From UBA1479 sp040221095 (GTDB lineage Bacteria; Pseudomonadota; Alphaproteobacteria; Rhodospirillales; Casp-alpha2), in assembly GCA_040221095.1 (NCBI GenBank), contig JAVJVP010000015.1:1-64000 (forward strand): a stretch of DNA of 64,000 bases, in the 5' to 3' direction. Positions 24,220 through 32,410 of this stretch are shown piece by piece. The notes beneath the pieces were generated by a model that ran no database searches, was not told where the DNA came from, and saw only the letters and a program-made list of their open reading frames with translations. Each line of letters opens with the position of its first letter. Position 1 is the stretch's first letter. A program made the position numbers and the translations under genes.

Positions 24220-24429
24220 GGTACCCCCTAACGGCTATTCATTTGACCGGATCAGCATAACCGTTGGACACGCGCCTGTCATGCCCGAGCACTCCCGCCG
24301 TTTCGCGAAACAGGTCCATTTTCACGACACGGAAGCGCATTGAATCAGCGCGGCAATCCATTAAAATACCGGCACCTGCACCCGCTGATCGTACAATCCA
24401 TCGGCGGCTTGATAACAAGGGGTGGAAAC

Positions 24430-24555
24430 ATGAAGTCGTTCTGGACCGGCACCATAGCCGCCGTCATCATCTCCGTCGTCGCGGGCTTTGCCCTGAACGC
24501 GTCGAACAAGACGGTCGGCGAAAAATATTCGACGAGCAACGTGCGCCTGCACTAA
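24430..24555 (+). CDS. Small single-pass membrane protein (41 residues)
   Basis: The frame encodes MKSFWTGTIAAVIISVVAGF, one hydrophobic helix over residues 5-24, then a polar tail ending STSNVRLH. GGGGTGG-like purines (AAGGGGTGGAAAC) precede the ATG. Short proteins of this pattern, with an N-terminal helix and an EKxSTSNVRL tail, occur in other alphaproteobacteria as I recall them, without known function. It is followed by a hairpin. It lies between the two formate dehydrogenase clusters. Confidence 0.55.
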   Translation: MKSFWTGTIAAVIISVVAGFALNASNKTVGEKYSTSNVRLH

Positions 24556-24584
24556 TCCACGCGTCGCATTCCCTTACCTGGCTG

Positions 24585-24616
24585 AACCGGCGGCGCGCCA
24601 AGCCCGCCGGTTTTGC
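24585..24616 (+). terminator. Probable terminator of the 41-residue gene
   Basis: A 9-bp stem (AACCGGCGG with CCGCCGGTT) has a 10-base loop and is followed by TTGC. The T-run is short. Confidence 0.55.
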
Positions 24617-24630
24617 TGTGCCTTCACGGC

Positions 24631-24664
24631 AAGAAAAAGGGCGGCCCTTTAGGAGCCGCCCTTT
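24631..24664 (-). terminator. Terminator of the periplasmic formate dehydrogenase operon
   Basis: A perfect 10-bp stem (AAAGGGCGGC with GCCGCCCTTT, 9-base loop) is followed on the minus strand by TTTTTCTT. It lies 22 bases beyond the fdhC stop. Confidence 0.8.
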
Positions 24665-24685
24665 GACCTTGGATAAGCCCGGAAA

Positions 24686-25792
24686 CTACTCGGCAGGCTG
24701 CGTGCTGCCCACGTTGCCCTTGGCCGTTTCCTCTTCGACCCAGAGCGAATGATGCTCTTTGGCCCAGTTGAGATCGACCTGACCGGAGGCGACGGCATCA
24801 ATGGCCCCCTCCATGCCCAGCGAGCCGATGTAGATATGGCCGATGATGGCGCCGATCATGACCAGCCCCACCAGGGAATGCCACAGCACGGAAAGCTGCG
24901 TTTCCTGAAGGACCGACAGGGTCGTCGGCAGGCTGGCGCCCAGCTTGTTCAGGATGGCGAAGGTGCCGGCCCAGGGCTGGATATCGCCCGGGAACATCAG
25001 GGCCAGGCCCGACAGCGTCAGGGACGCGCCGCCCAGGATAACCAGCCAGAACACGATCTTCTGGCCGGCGTTGAAGCGCGGAGCTTCCGGATGCACGCCC
25101 TTGGAAAACAAGCCGCCGCCGACAAGCAGCCACTTCACGTCGCGCCAGCCGGGAATATTGTAGCGCACCCACAGGAGGAACATCATCACGAGCCCCAGGA
25201 TGAAGGCGAAGGCGATGTAATTGTGCGCCAGTTTTCCGTAATAGGTCAGCGCCCCGAAGGCATCCGCGCCCAGTATGGGCTTCAGCACGTAGCGGCCGTA
25301 AGTCACGTTCAGGCCGGTCAGGCCCAGCACGATGAAGCTTGAGGCCGTCAGCCAGTGGGTCGCCCGTTCCAGCGCATTGAAGCGCTCGATGGTGCGGCCT
25401 TGCGGGTCGGGACCATGTTCGATACGGATTTTGCCGCGGATCAGGAAGAAGGCCGCAATGGCGATGATGGACACCAGCAGAAAGATGCCGCCGAATTGAC
25501 TAAGCGGGCCGTTTTTCACCGCGCGCCAAAAATCGCCGTCGGAGTTGATCATGCAGCCGGCCTTGGCGTCGGGTATGGATACGTTGCCGCACAGGCCCGC
25601 GCGAATCTGCCCCCACATCATCGACGTTGAGTCGCCCCCGCGCGTACTGCCGGGAATTTGCCCGCCGGTCTGCGCCTCTACCTGGGTCACGCTCAGCAAC
25701 GGCGAGCCGGTCAAGGCCGCCGCGCCGCCGTAGGCCACCATCAGAGCAAGAGCCAGGGCCCCCGCCAGTTTACGAATGTTCGACCAGGTCAT
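24686..25792 (-). CDS. fdhC: Formate dehydrogenase cytochrome b subunit (gamma)
   Basis: The 368-residue product, counted from MTWSNIRK, has a cleavable-looking signal (residues 8-40) and a periplasmic stretch. Four to five membrane helices follow, with histidines positioned for two b haems: ALERATHWLTASSFIVLG, GKLAHNYIAF and the last-helix pair in VLWHSLVGLVMIGAIIGHIY. It takes electrons from the iron-sulfur subunit and reduces the quinone pool. The ATG at 25790-25792 has GGGGAA at good spacing; ATG at 25808-25810 is an alternative. The N-terminal extension before the first haem helix is longer than in E. coli FdoI, as in other alphaproteobacterial homologues. Confidence 0.9.
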   Translation of the reverse strand: MTWSNIRKLAGALALALMVAYGGAAALTGSPLLSVTQVEAQTGGQIPGSTRGGDSTSMMWGQIRAGLCGNVSIPDAKAGCMINSDGDFWRAVKNGPLSQFGGIFLLVSIIAIAAFFLIRGKIRIEHGPDPQGRTIERFNALERATHWLTASSFIVLGLTGLNVTYGRYVLKPILGADAFGALTYYGKLAHNYIAFAFILGLVMMFLLWVRYNIPGWRDVKWLLVGGGLFSKGVHPEAPRFNAGQKIVFWLVILGGASLTLSGLALMFPGDIQPWAGTFAILNKLGASLPTTLSVLQETQLSVLWHSLVGLVMIGAIIGHIYIGSLGMEGAIDAVASGQVDLNWAKEHHSLWVEEETAKGNVGSTQPAE

Positions 25793-25841
25793 GTCACGTT
25801 TCCCCGTCATGTCTTTTGCGTTCCCGCGCGATGCGCAGGCG

Positions 25842-26159
25842 CTATTTCGCGCCGCCCTGCTTCTGGGCACGCTCGTTCAATTCGCCGGGCACCCGCACGT
25901 CGGAGCCTGAATCCTGAACCTTCGCGCCACCAGAGAAGCCGGTGCCCGATGCGCCGCCTTGATTGCGGGCGCGGTTGCGAAGTTCCTCAAGCCGAGACTC
26001 GCTCAATTGAGTGTCGGACTTGCCCTTATAGACACCGGGCTCGTATCGAATCATTCGGCCCTGTTCGTCCGCACGGCAGGCCGTGAGGGCAACCGCGGCA
26101 ACCGCGATCACACTCAATGTCCTGACCATGTGGGCGATCGTAATGCGCTTTCCGGTCAT
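25842..26159 (-). CDS. Small putative lipoprotein between formate dehydrogenase subunits
   Basis: The 105-residue product has a basic N-terminus, a hydrophobic core (residues 11-26) and a lipobox LTAC with the cysteine at 28. The mature part is hydrophilic, with a helical segment (SRLEELRNRARN) and a Gly/Ser-rich tail ending AQKQGGAK. It should be anchored in the envelope, on the side where the TAT-exported catalytic subunit works. No named family is recognised. It lies between fdhB and fdhC on the same strand, 105 bases after fdhB with a strong hairpin in between. Confidence 0.65.
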   Translation of the reverse strand: MTGKRITIAHMVRTLSVIAVAAVALTACRADEQGRMIRYEPGVYKGKSDTQLSESRLEELRNRARNQGGASGTGFSGGAKVQDSGSDVRVPGELNERAQKQGGAK

Positions 26160-26202
26160 ATTGATTTCCTTGTCACACCCCGTTCGGTTCCAGTAGCCGG
26201 AA

Positions 26203-26239
26203 AGGGGTGCCTCTCTGCGTGTTGCAGCGAGGCACCCCT
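26203..26239 (-). terminator. Strong hairpin between fdhB and the lipoprotein gene
   Basis: AGGGGTGCCTC and GAGGCACCCCT form an 11-bp perfect stem. The 15-base interior can pair four more bases (CTGC with GCAG). There is only a short T-run on the minus strand. It may be a leaky terminator or a processing/stability element that sets subunit ratios within the operon. Confidence 0.65.
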
Positions 26240-26264
26240 CCCAGATTACACTACCGGATGGACC

Positions 26265-26861
26265 TTACGAGCCCGCCTTCAACTGATAGGCGGTGCCCCA
26301 GCCCCAGGCGCCGGATCCGAAGCCACGGGCCACGACACGCTCGCGGTAGATGTTGGACACCATGTCGCCGTCGCCGCCCAAGAGAGCCTTGGTCGAGCAC
26401 ATTTCGGCGCACAGCGGCAACTTGCCTTCCGCAAGGCGGTTACGGCCGTACTTCTGGAATTCGGCGGCGGAGTTGTCTTCCTCCGGACCACCGGCGCAGA
26501 AGGTGCATTTGTCCATCTTGCCCCGGCTACCGTAGTTGCCGGACTGCGGATACTGCGGCGCGCCGAACGGGCACGCGAAGAAGCAATAACCGCAACCGAT
26601 GCACAGGTCCTTGGAGTGCAGGACCACGCCTTCTTCCGTCTGATAGATGCAGTCCACGGGGCAGACCGCGATGCACGGCGCGTCGGAGCAGTGCATGCAG
26701 GCCACCGAGATGGACCGTTCGCCGGGCTGGCCGTCACGGATAGTGACGACGCGGCGGCGGTTGATGCCCCACGGCACCTCGTGCTCGTTCTTGCACGCGG
26801 TGACGCACGCGTTGCACTCAATGCAGCGCTCGGCATCACAAAGGAACTTCATTCTTGCCAT
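26265..26861 (-). CDS. fdhB: Formate dehydrogenase iron-sulfur subunit (beta)
   Basis: The 198-residue protein has four [4Fe-4S] motif groups: CIECNACVTAC at 13-23, CMHC-x-CIAVC, CIGCGYCFFACPFG and a split set ending CTFC ... CAEMC. It relays electrons from the catalytic subunit to the cytochrome. It has no signal peptide, so it probably crosses the membrane bound to the TAT-exported alpha subunit. Unlike E. coli FdoH (about 300 residues) it has no C-terminal membrane helix. It follows fdhA by 17 bases. Confidence 0.94.
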   Translation of the reverse strand: MARMKFLCDAERCIECNACVTACKNEHEVPWGINRRRVVTIRDGQPGERSISVACMHCSDAPCIAVCPVDCIYQTEEGVVLHSKDLCIGCGYCFFACPFGAPQYPQSGNYGSRGKMDKCTFCAGGPEEDNSAAEFQKYGRNRLAEGKLPLCAEMCSTKALLGGDGDMVSNIYRERVVARGFGSGAWGWGTAYQLKAGS

Positions 26862-26878
26862 TGTTGCGTCTCCCTAAC

Positions 26879-29749
26879 CTAGGCCGTTTCGATGCGGCAC
26901 AAGGTGACCTTGGTCTCTTGCATGTGAGTCACGATGTCGTAACCGTAGGTCCCGCACATGTTGGACGCTTCGCCCAACACATAAGGATCGGCCCCTTCCG
27001 GATACTTGTCGCGAAGGCTGGCGCCTTGCCAGTGACCACCGAAGTGGAACGGCATGAAGACAACACCCGGCGCCACACGTTCGGTGACCAGGGCCTTGAC
27101 CTTCACCTTGCCGCCTTCCGGCGAGTACACCCACATCTGCTGACCGTCCTTGATGCCCGCATTGTTGGCATCGACCGGGTTCACTTCGCAGAACATGTCC
27201 TGCTGCAGTTCCGCCAGCCACTTATTCGCGCGGCTTTCGTCACCACCACCTTCGTATTCAACGAGGCGACCCGAAGTAAGGATGGTCGGGAACTTCTTCG
27301 AGTGATCCTGCTTCTGGATCGACTCGTACGCCGTCGGCAGACGGTAGTTCTTCGTATCCTTGTACGTTTCGTACTTGGGCAGAAGATCGCGCCGGGGCGT
27401 ATAGAGCGGTTCGCGATGCAGAGGCACCGGATCCGGGAAGGTCCAGACGACCGCACGGGCCTTGGCGTTCCCGAAGGGCGCACAACCGTGCTTGATGGCG
27501 ACGCGCTGGATACCGCCCGAAAGGTCGGTCTTCCAGTTGGTCTTGTCGCCGGCAATCCCTTCGATGACCTTGGTTTCCGCTTCGGTCAGGTCCTTGTCCC
27601 AACCCAGCTTCTTGAGGATCGCCATCGTGAACTCGGGATAGCCGTCCTTGATTTCCGCGCCGACGGAGTAGGAGCCTTCGGCGAGGAGGTTGACACCGTT
27701 GCGTTCCACGCCGAAACGGGCGCGGAAGTTCAGGCCGCCTTCGGCGACCGGCTTGTGGGTGTCGTACAGGATCGGCGTGCCCGGATGCTTCAGCTCCGGC
27801 GTGCCCCAGCAGGGCCACGGCAGACCGTAGTAATCGCCGGCCACGGGGCCGCCGACGGCCTTCAGCGACGTCTTGTCGAAGGTCGCCTGGTTCGCCATGT
27901 GGGCCCGCATACGTTCCGGCGACTGGCCGGTGTAGCCGATGGTCCACATCCCCCCGTTATATTCACGGGTGGTGTCCTCAATCGAGGGTTCGTCGTTCGT
28001 GACCTTGATGTTCTTGAACATCTCCTTCGCGAAGCCGAGCTTCTTGGCGAACTTGTACATGATGGTCTGATCGGGCAGCGATTCGAAGACCGGATCGACC
28101 ACCTTTTCACGCCACTGCAGGGACCGGTTGGACGCGGTCACGGAACCGTAGGTTTCGAACTGCGTCGAGGCCGGCAGGACATAGACACCGTCCTTGCGGT
28201 CCGGGATGACGGAAGCGAAGGTCGGGACCGGATCGATGACGACCATCAGATCCAGCTTTTCCATCGCTTTCTTCATTTCCGGAAGGCGCGTCTGGGAGTT
28301 CACGGCGTGACCCCAGAGAACCATGGCCCGGAGGTTGTCCGGCTGATCCATGTTCTTCTTGTCTTCGAGAACGCCGTCGATCCAGCGCGACACCGGGATG
28401 CCCTTGGACTCCATCAGCTTCTTCGAGGCGAAGCGGCCGAGGAGATAGTCGTAATCGACCTTCCAAACGCGGGCCCAGTGCTTCCACGAACCCGTCGCCA
28501 GGCCATAGTAGCCAGGCAGCGAGTGAGACAGGATGCAGAAGTCGGTCGCACCCTGAACGTTGTCGTGGCCGCGGAAGATGTTGGCGCCGCCGCCGGCCTT
28601 GCCGATGTTGCCGAGGGCCAGCTGCAACACGCAATAGGCGCGCGTGTTGTTGTTGCCGTTGGTGTGCTGGGTACCGCCCATGCACCACACGAGGGTGCCG
28701 GGACGGTTGTTGGCCATCGTGCGGGCAACGCGCTTCAGCTGCGCGCCAGGAACACCCGTGACCCGTTCGGTTTCTTCCGGCGTCCACTTCTTCACTTCGG
28801 CGCGGATGTCGTCCATGCCGTAAACGCGCTGCTTGATATAGGTCTTATCTTCCCAGCCGTTTTCGAAGACGTGATACAGAATGCCCCAGATCAGGGCGAC
28901 GTCCGTGCCCGGGCGGAACCGCACGTATTCATCGGCGTGGGCGGCCGTGCGCGAGAAGCGCGGGTCGCAGACGATGAGTTCGGCGTTGTTCTGCTCTTTC
29001 GCCTTCAGGATATGCTGCATCGCGACCGGATGTGCTTCGGCGGCGTTGGAGCCGATGAAGAACATGGCCTTCGAGTTGTGCATATCATTGTAGGAGTTCG
29101 TCATGGCGCCGTAGCCCCAGGTGTTGGCAACACCCGCGACCGTGGTCGAATGACAGATACGGGCCTGATGGTCGCCGTTGTTCGAACCCCAGAAGGCATA
29201 GAACTTCCGGAACAGATAGGACTGTTCGTTGTTGAATTTGGCGGAACCGAGCCAGTACACGGAATCGGGACCCGACGTCTTGCGGATGTCGAGCATCTTG
29301 TCGCCGATTTCGTTGATAGCCGCGTCCCAGGAAAGCCGCTTCCACTTGCCGCCTTCGAGTTTCATCGGATACTTCAGCCGACGATCGCCGTGGGCGTGTT
29401 CGCGGACCGACGCACCCTTGGCGCAATGGGATCCCAGGTTCAGCGGGCTGTCGAAGCCCGGCTCCTGGCCGACCCACACGCCGTTATCGACTTCCGCGAT
29501 GACGGTGCAGCCGACGGAACAGTGCGTACAAACGGATTTGACTTGCGTCATGCCTTTCGCCGCCGCGGTCGCCGCCTTGGCCTGCTTGGCCAAGCCCAGC
29601 GGAGCAGCGGAAAGAAGCGCAGCGCCCCCGGCGGTGACCCCTGAACGCTTCAGGAACGTACGGCGGTCCATGGACCCGCCGACCACCCCGGCCAGTGCCT
29701 GCTTCAAACGGGGGCCTATCGCCACCCCGTCGCTCTTTTTGGTGAGCAT
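26879..29749 (-). CDS. fdhA: Periplasmic formate dehydrogenase catalytic subunit (alpha), TAT-exported
   Basis: The 956-residue molybdopterin enzyme has a twin-arginine signal (DRRTFLKRSG, R29-R30) preceded by a 26-residue extension typical of the alphaproteobacterial type. The [4Fe-4S] ligands are C74, C77, C81 and C109. Cys199-His200 in ARICHSTTV are the metal ligand and the catalytic base; no selenocysteine is used. The C-terminal MGD-binding domain ends with GTYGYDIVTHMQETKVTLCR-like sequence. It oxidises formate in the periplasm and feeds the quinone pool through fdhB and fdhC. A TAT-target peptide gene lies 38 bases upstream. Confidence 0.95.
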   Translation of the reverse strand: MLTKKSDGVAIGPRLKQALAGVVGGSMDRRTFLKRSGVTAGGAALLSAAPLGLAKQAKAATAAAKGMTQVKSVCTHCSVGCTVIAEVDNGVWVGQEPGFDSPLNLGSHCAKGASVREHAHGDRRLKYPMKLEGGKWKRLSWDAAINEIGDKMLDIRKTSGPDSVYWLGSAKFNNEQSYLFRKFYAFWGSNNGDHQARICHSTTVAGVANTWGYGAMTNSYNDMHNSKAMFFIGSNAAEAHPVAMQHILKAKEQNNAELIVCDPRFSRTAAHADEYVRFRPGTDVALIWGILYHVFENGWEDKTYIKQRVYGMDDIRAEVKKWTPEETERVTGVPGAQLKRVARTMANNRPGTLVWCMGGTQHTNGNNNTRAYCVLQLALGNIGKAGGGANIFRGHDNVQGATDFCILSHSLPGYYGLATGSWKHWARVWKVDYDYLLGRFASKKLMESKGIPVSRWIDGVLEDKKNMDQPDNLRAMVLWGHAVNSQTRLPEMKKAMEKLDLMVVIDPVPTFASVIPDRKDGVYVLPASTQFETYGSVTASNRSLQWREKVVDPVFESLPDQTIMYKFAKKLGFAKEMFKNIKVTNDEPSIEDTTREYNGGMWTIGYTGQSPERMRAHMANQATFDKTSLKAVGGPVAGDYYGLPWPCWGTPELKHPGTPILYDTHKPVAEGGLNFRARFGVERNGVNLLAEGSYSVGAEIKDGYPEFTMAILKKLGWDKDLTEAETKVIEGIAGDKTNWKTDLSGGIQRVAIKHGCAPFGNAKARAVVWTFPDPVPLHREPLYTPRRDLLPKYETYKDTKNYRLPTAYESIQKQDHSKKFPTILTSGRLVEYEGGGDESRANKWLAELQQDMFCEVNPVDANNAGIKDGQQMWVYSPEGGKVKVKALVTERVAPGVVFMPFHFGGHWQGASLRDKYPEGADPYVLGEASNMCGTYGYDIVTHMQETKVTLCRIETA

Positions 29750-29787
29750 TTTAAGTTATCTCCCAATGTTGATGGGTTAGAACCCGA

Positions 29788-29985
29788 CTAAAACCTCGCG
29801 AGGTCGTAGTACGTTTTGACGTGCTCGGTTTCACGATACCCCGAAGATTTCGGGCCACCGGAAACCACGGCCGCTTCCGCGGATCCCTTTGAAAGCGCAA
29901 CCGCGGCAACACCCGCGGCGCCGCCAGTGACGGCTGCCTTCTTCAGAAATTCACGGCGACCGAGCTTTTGCTTTTGTTCGCTCAT
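29788..29985 (-). CDS. Formate dehydrogenase-region TAT-target small protein
   Basis: The 65-residue product has a twin-arginine motif (GRREFLKKA, residues 9-17), an Ala/Gly/Val hydrophobic stretch and an AEA cleavage-like site. The mature tail is short, with SGYRETEHVKTYYDLARF. Small proteins of this form are regularly found just upstream of periplasmic formate dehydrogenase genes and have their own family name, but no proven role. A GAGGAGA ribosome-binding site precedes the ATG. It is 176 bases after the torD-like gene. Confidence 0.85.
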   Translation of the reverse strand: MSEQKQKLGRREFLKKAAVTGGAAGVAAVALSKGSAEAAVVSGGPKSSGYRETEHVKTYYDLARF

Positions 29986-30161
29986 CGCAGTCTCCTCAAA
30001 GATTGTGATCACAGTTACTTCCACTTCCTTGGTACCAAACGCCCGTTTCGGGTCTTGCTGTTGATGGCGGGAAACAGCCTGGGCCAATCCCCGCAATTCC
30101 GAAAACTCTGTCTTCTCATCCGGCCGCCCGATCCGTTTCCGGGGCAACCGGGTCGCGCCGC

Positions 30162-30809
30162 CTACTGGCTGAAGCCGAAGGCGTCGCGTTCGATCTCCAT
30201 GAACTGTTTGCCGATCGCACCGACGGGCATGTAAAGCGCCGCCGACTTGGCCTTTTCCATGTCGGCGAAGAAATGGCCGGCCCAGGGCGCCATATGCTTT
30301 TCGAAGAACACGCGCTGACTCTCCAGGCTTGCCGGCTGCCCGAACGCGCCGGTGATCAGCCCATGCATCACTTCGCAAATGAAGGCGATGTGGTCTTCCG
30401 GGTCACTGACCCCGTCGGCACGCGCAATCCCAAGTTCCCCAAGGTCGCGGCGCAGGTCGGCGAGCGGCTTTTCGTAAACGAACCCGGTCAGGTATTGCGA
30501 CCCGAAGGGCGACAACTCGCCACCGGCGCCGAACCCGTAGAACAGGACGGTGAATTCTTCCTCGGCAACCGCCTGGGTCGTGCGCTTGGCCATGGCGGCC
30601 AGGGCGTTGACCGACTGGCCCAGGGGGCTTTCGTCACCCGCCAAATCGCGCACAAAGGCGATCGTGTCATTGTCCATGGGCTTCGCAAGAAGCCGCGACA
30701 ACAACGCATAAATACCGGCCCGCTGCATGTCCTCTTCGGGCACGGCGGTCTGGTCGGTCTTGTTCTTCGGGTCGGAAAGCTGCCGTTCTCCCTTGGCGTC
30801 GCTTCCCAT
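30162..30809 (-). CDS. TorD-family molybdoenzyme chaperone
   Basis: The 215-residue helical protein shows TorD-type features: RAGIYALLSRLLAKP at the start, EFTVLFYGFGAGGELSPFGSQYL in the middle and EDHIAFICEVMHGLI followed by FFEKHMAPWAGHFF near the end. These chaperones bind the TAT signal or apo-form of molybdoenzymes until cofactor loading. Context points to fdhA as the client. The ATG at 30807-30809 has GTGGAGG about 12 bases upstream. In-frame codons extend to 30923, but that part looks unconserved. Confidence 0.82.
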   Translation of the reverse strand: MGSDAKGERQLSDPKNKTDQTAVPEEDMQRAGIYALLSRLLAKPMDNDTIAFVRDLAGDESPLGQSVNALAAMAKRTTQAVAEEEFTVLFYGFGAGGELSPFGSQYLTGFVYEKPLADLRRDLGELGIARADGVSDPEDHIAFICEVMHGLITGAFGQPASLESQRVFFEKHMAPWAGHFFADMEKAKSAALYMPVGAIGKQFMEIERDAFGFSQ

Positions 30810-31023
30810 AGTGGCACTGGCCTCCACTTGGATAATCCTTGTTCTCCTTCCGTCGGCTCCACCTGTTGAATCGGTGGATTCCGATGCCTCATGAGCGGGG
30901 GTTTTTACACTGCAGGCCCCCAAACCAGCCTGCCGCGGATTCTTTTTCCCGCCAATGTATCAAGTGAACGCCTTTTTGCCCGCCAAGTCAACGGAGCCCC
31001 TATTCCGCCATGCGGAAAATCCA

Positions 31024-31058
31024 CCGTTAAGCCCCAGTTTTTTTCATGGGCTTAACGG
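31024..31058. promoter_or_regulatory. 11-base perfect inverted repeat between DUF3306 and torD-like genes
   Basis: CCGTTAAGCCC and GGGCTTAACGG are separated by 13 bases that include seven Ts. The element lies 49 bases after the DUF3306 stop and 215 bases before the torD-like start. There is no T-run beyond the right stem on the minus strand, so it may be an operator or a processing hairpin rather than a simple terminator. Confidence 0.5.
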
Positions 31059-31106
31059 GTGTCAAACAATGGAAACGGGGGCATCTGGGGGGCGCGCGGC
31101 GACGGG

Positions 31107-31886
31107 TCAGACGAGGTCGTCCTCGGCTTCGCCCAGGTCGTCGTCATCGTCCTCAACGCGGGAGACCTGCCTCCGCGCGGTTTCCGGCAGAATTTCAGGC
31201 GCCGGATGGCGCTGTCCCGGGGACTGGTAATAGGGATTCGGCGTATAGGTCGGCAGGCTGACGCTCGATCCACCCCGATCCTGCACCCGACGCGCCTTGT
31301 CGGTAATCGACTCTTCCGCCTCGCCGTCGTCGGCGGCGGCGGTGGTGTTTTCCGCCGTCACCGGCGGCTCTCCATCTTCCACGCTTTCTTCGGATTCAGG
31401 GGCCTTCGGCTTATCGCGCCAACCATAGCCGCCCTCGTTCGGGCGATAAGCGGTCGCCCCCGCGGCCAGTTGCGCCATCATCGAGTAATCCTCGCCGTAC
31501 TCGTGCATGCCATCGATAAGACCGAAGGCCGGATCGCTCAGCCACAGTTTTCGCAGCGCCTGGCGGCGCAGGAAATCCGGCACCCGCTTGTCCATGAACC
31601 CGGTGAAATCGCTGTTCGGATTCAATTCATCGAGCGGCGGCAGGGTCTCCACATAGGCCGCTTCCTCGGCGGTCAATTCGCGAACGTCGTCGTCATCGGC
31701 CACCGTGCCGTCAGGGGCCACCGCAAGGGGCTTCCCCGGAGTTTCGGCCTCAGGCAGCCCCGCAACCGGCCCGGCGGCACCCCGGCGAGCGACCTGGACG
31801 GGGGCCTCCTCAATGGTCTCGCCCTTGGCACTCTTGCGCTTCAGGCGGGCCCAACGGCTCAAGGGGTTTTCGTCGTCGGCGCTCAT
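31107..31886 (-). CDS. DUF3306 family protein, formate dehydrogenase accessory
   Basis: The 259-residue soluble protein starts MSADDENPLSRWARLKRKSA, the typical opening of DUF3306. The core DFTGFMDKRVPDFLRRQALRKLWLSDPAFGLIDGMHEYGEDY lies in the middle of the protein. The C-terminal half is acidic and low complexity, ending in a run of five Asp and EAEDDLV. The family occurs in formate dehydrogenase clusters and its biochemical role is not known. It overlaps the DUF3305 gene by four bases. Confidence 0.85.
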   Translation of the reverse strand: MSADDENPLSRWARLKRKSAKGETIEEAPVQVARRGAAGPVAGLPEAETPGKPLAVAPDGTVADDDDVRELTAEEAAYVETLPPLDELNPNSDFTGFMDKRVPDFLRRQALRKLWLSDPAFGLIDGMHEYGEDYSMMAQLAAGATAYRPNEGGYGWRDKPKAPESEESVEDGEPPVTAENTTAAADDGEAEESITDKARRVQDRGGSSVSLPTYTPNPYYQSPGQRHPAPEILPETARRQVSRVEDDDDDLGEAEDDLV

Positions 31887-32410
31887 TCATCCGTCTCCAC
31901 CAGGGGTTTGGGGCGGAAACCGCCCTTGCGCGGATCGTAGGCCTTGTTGCGCTTGCGCTTCTTGAACTCTTCTTCGACATGGAAAGTTTCAACAAAAGCA
32001 CCAAGCCAGGCCGCCAACGCGTCGGGCATGGGCACGCCCTCAACGATCATTTCCGAATCTTCCATGTAGCTTTCCGCCTCATAGGGGCAGGCGGTGACCA
32101 ACTTCGGCACGACCTCCTCGTCTTCTGCCTCTTCGCCCGGAGCCAGCACGACGTAGACATGAGGCTGGAAGTTGCTGAGGTTCGCCTTGTAGCCTTCGGT
32201 TTCTCCGGCGAATAATTCAAGTTCAAGGGTCGCGACATGGAAATGAATCCAGCCCTCGCCCTCGCGGATCAGCCGCCAGCCGGCCCCTTCCTCCATGGCC
32301 GGCATGCCGGGCACCACGGCAACCGGACGGTAGGTATAATCCTGCCACGGATTGTCGATTTCCCGGCGTTCGATGATGACGCCGAGCATGACCGTCTGGC
32401 GGCGGCTCAT
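31883..32410 (-). CDS. DUF3305 family protein, formate dehydrogenase accessory
   Basis: The 175-residue product opens with VMLGVIIERREIDNPWQDYTYRPVAVVPG, the DUF3305 signature. It continues with HFHVATLELELFAGETEGYKANL and QPHVYVVL. The C-terminal 35 residues are strongly basic. The family co-occurs with DUF3306 and periplasmic formate dehydrogenase, and no activity is established. Its start overlaps the mobA stop by four bases and its stop overlaps the DUF3306 start by four bases, so the three are probably translated together. Confidence 0.85.
   Translation of the reverse strand: MSRRQTVMLGVIIERREIDNPWQDYTYRPVAVVPGMPAMEEGAGWRLIREGEGWIHFHVATLELELFAGETEGYKANLSNFQPHVYVVLAPGEEAEDEEVVPKLVTACPYEAESYMEDSEMIVEGVPMPDALAAWLGAFVETFHVEEEFKKRKRNKAYDPRKGGFRPKPLVETDE

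Noticed and set aside
26855..29644. 929-codon open frame on the plus strand opposite fdhA
   Set aside because: It mirrors the fdhA reading frame exactly in extent and has no recognisable domain.
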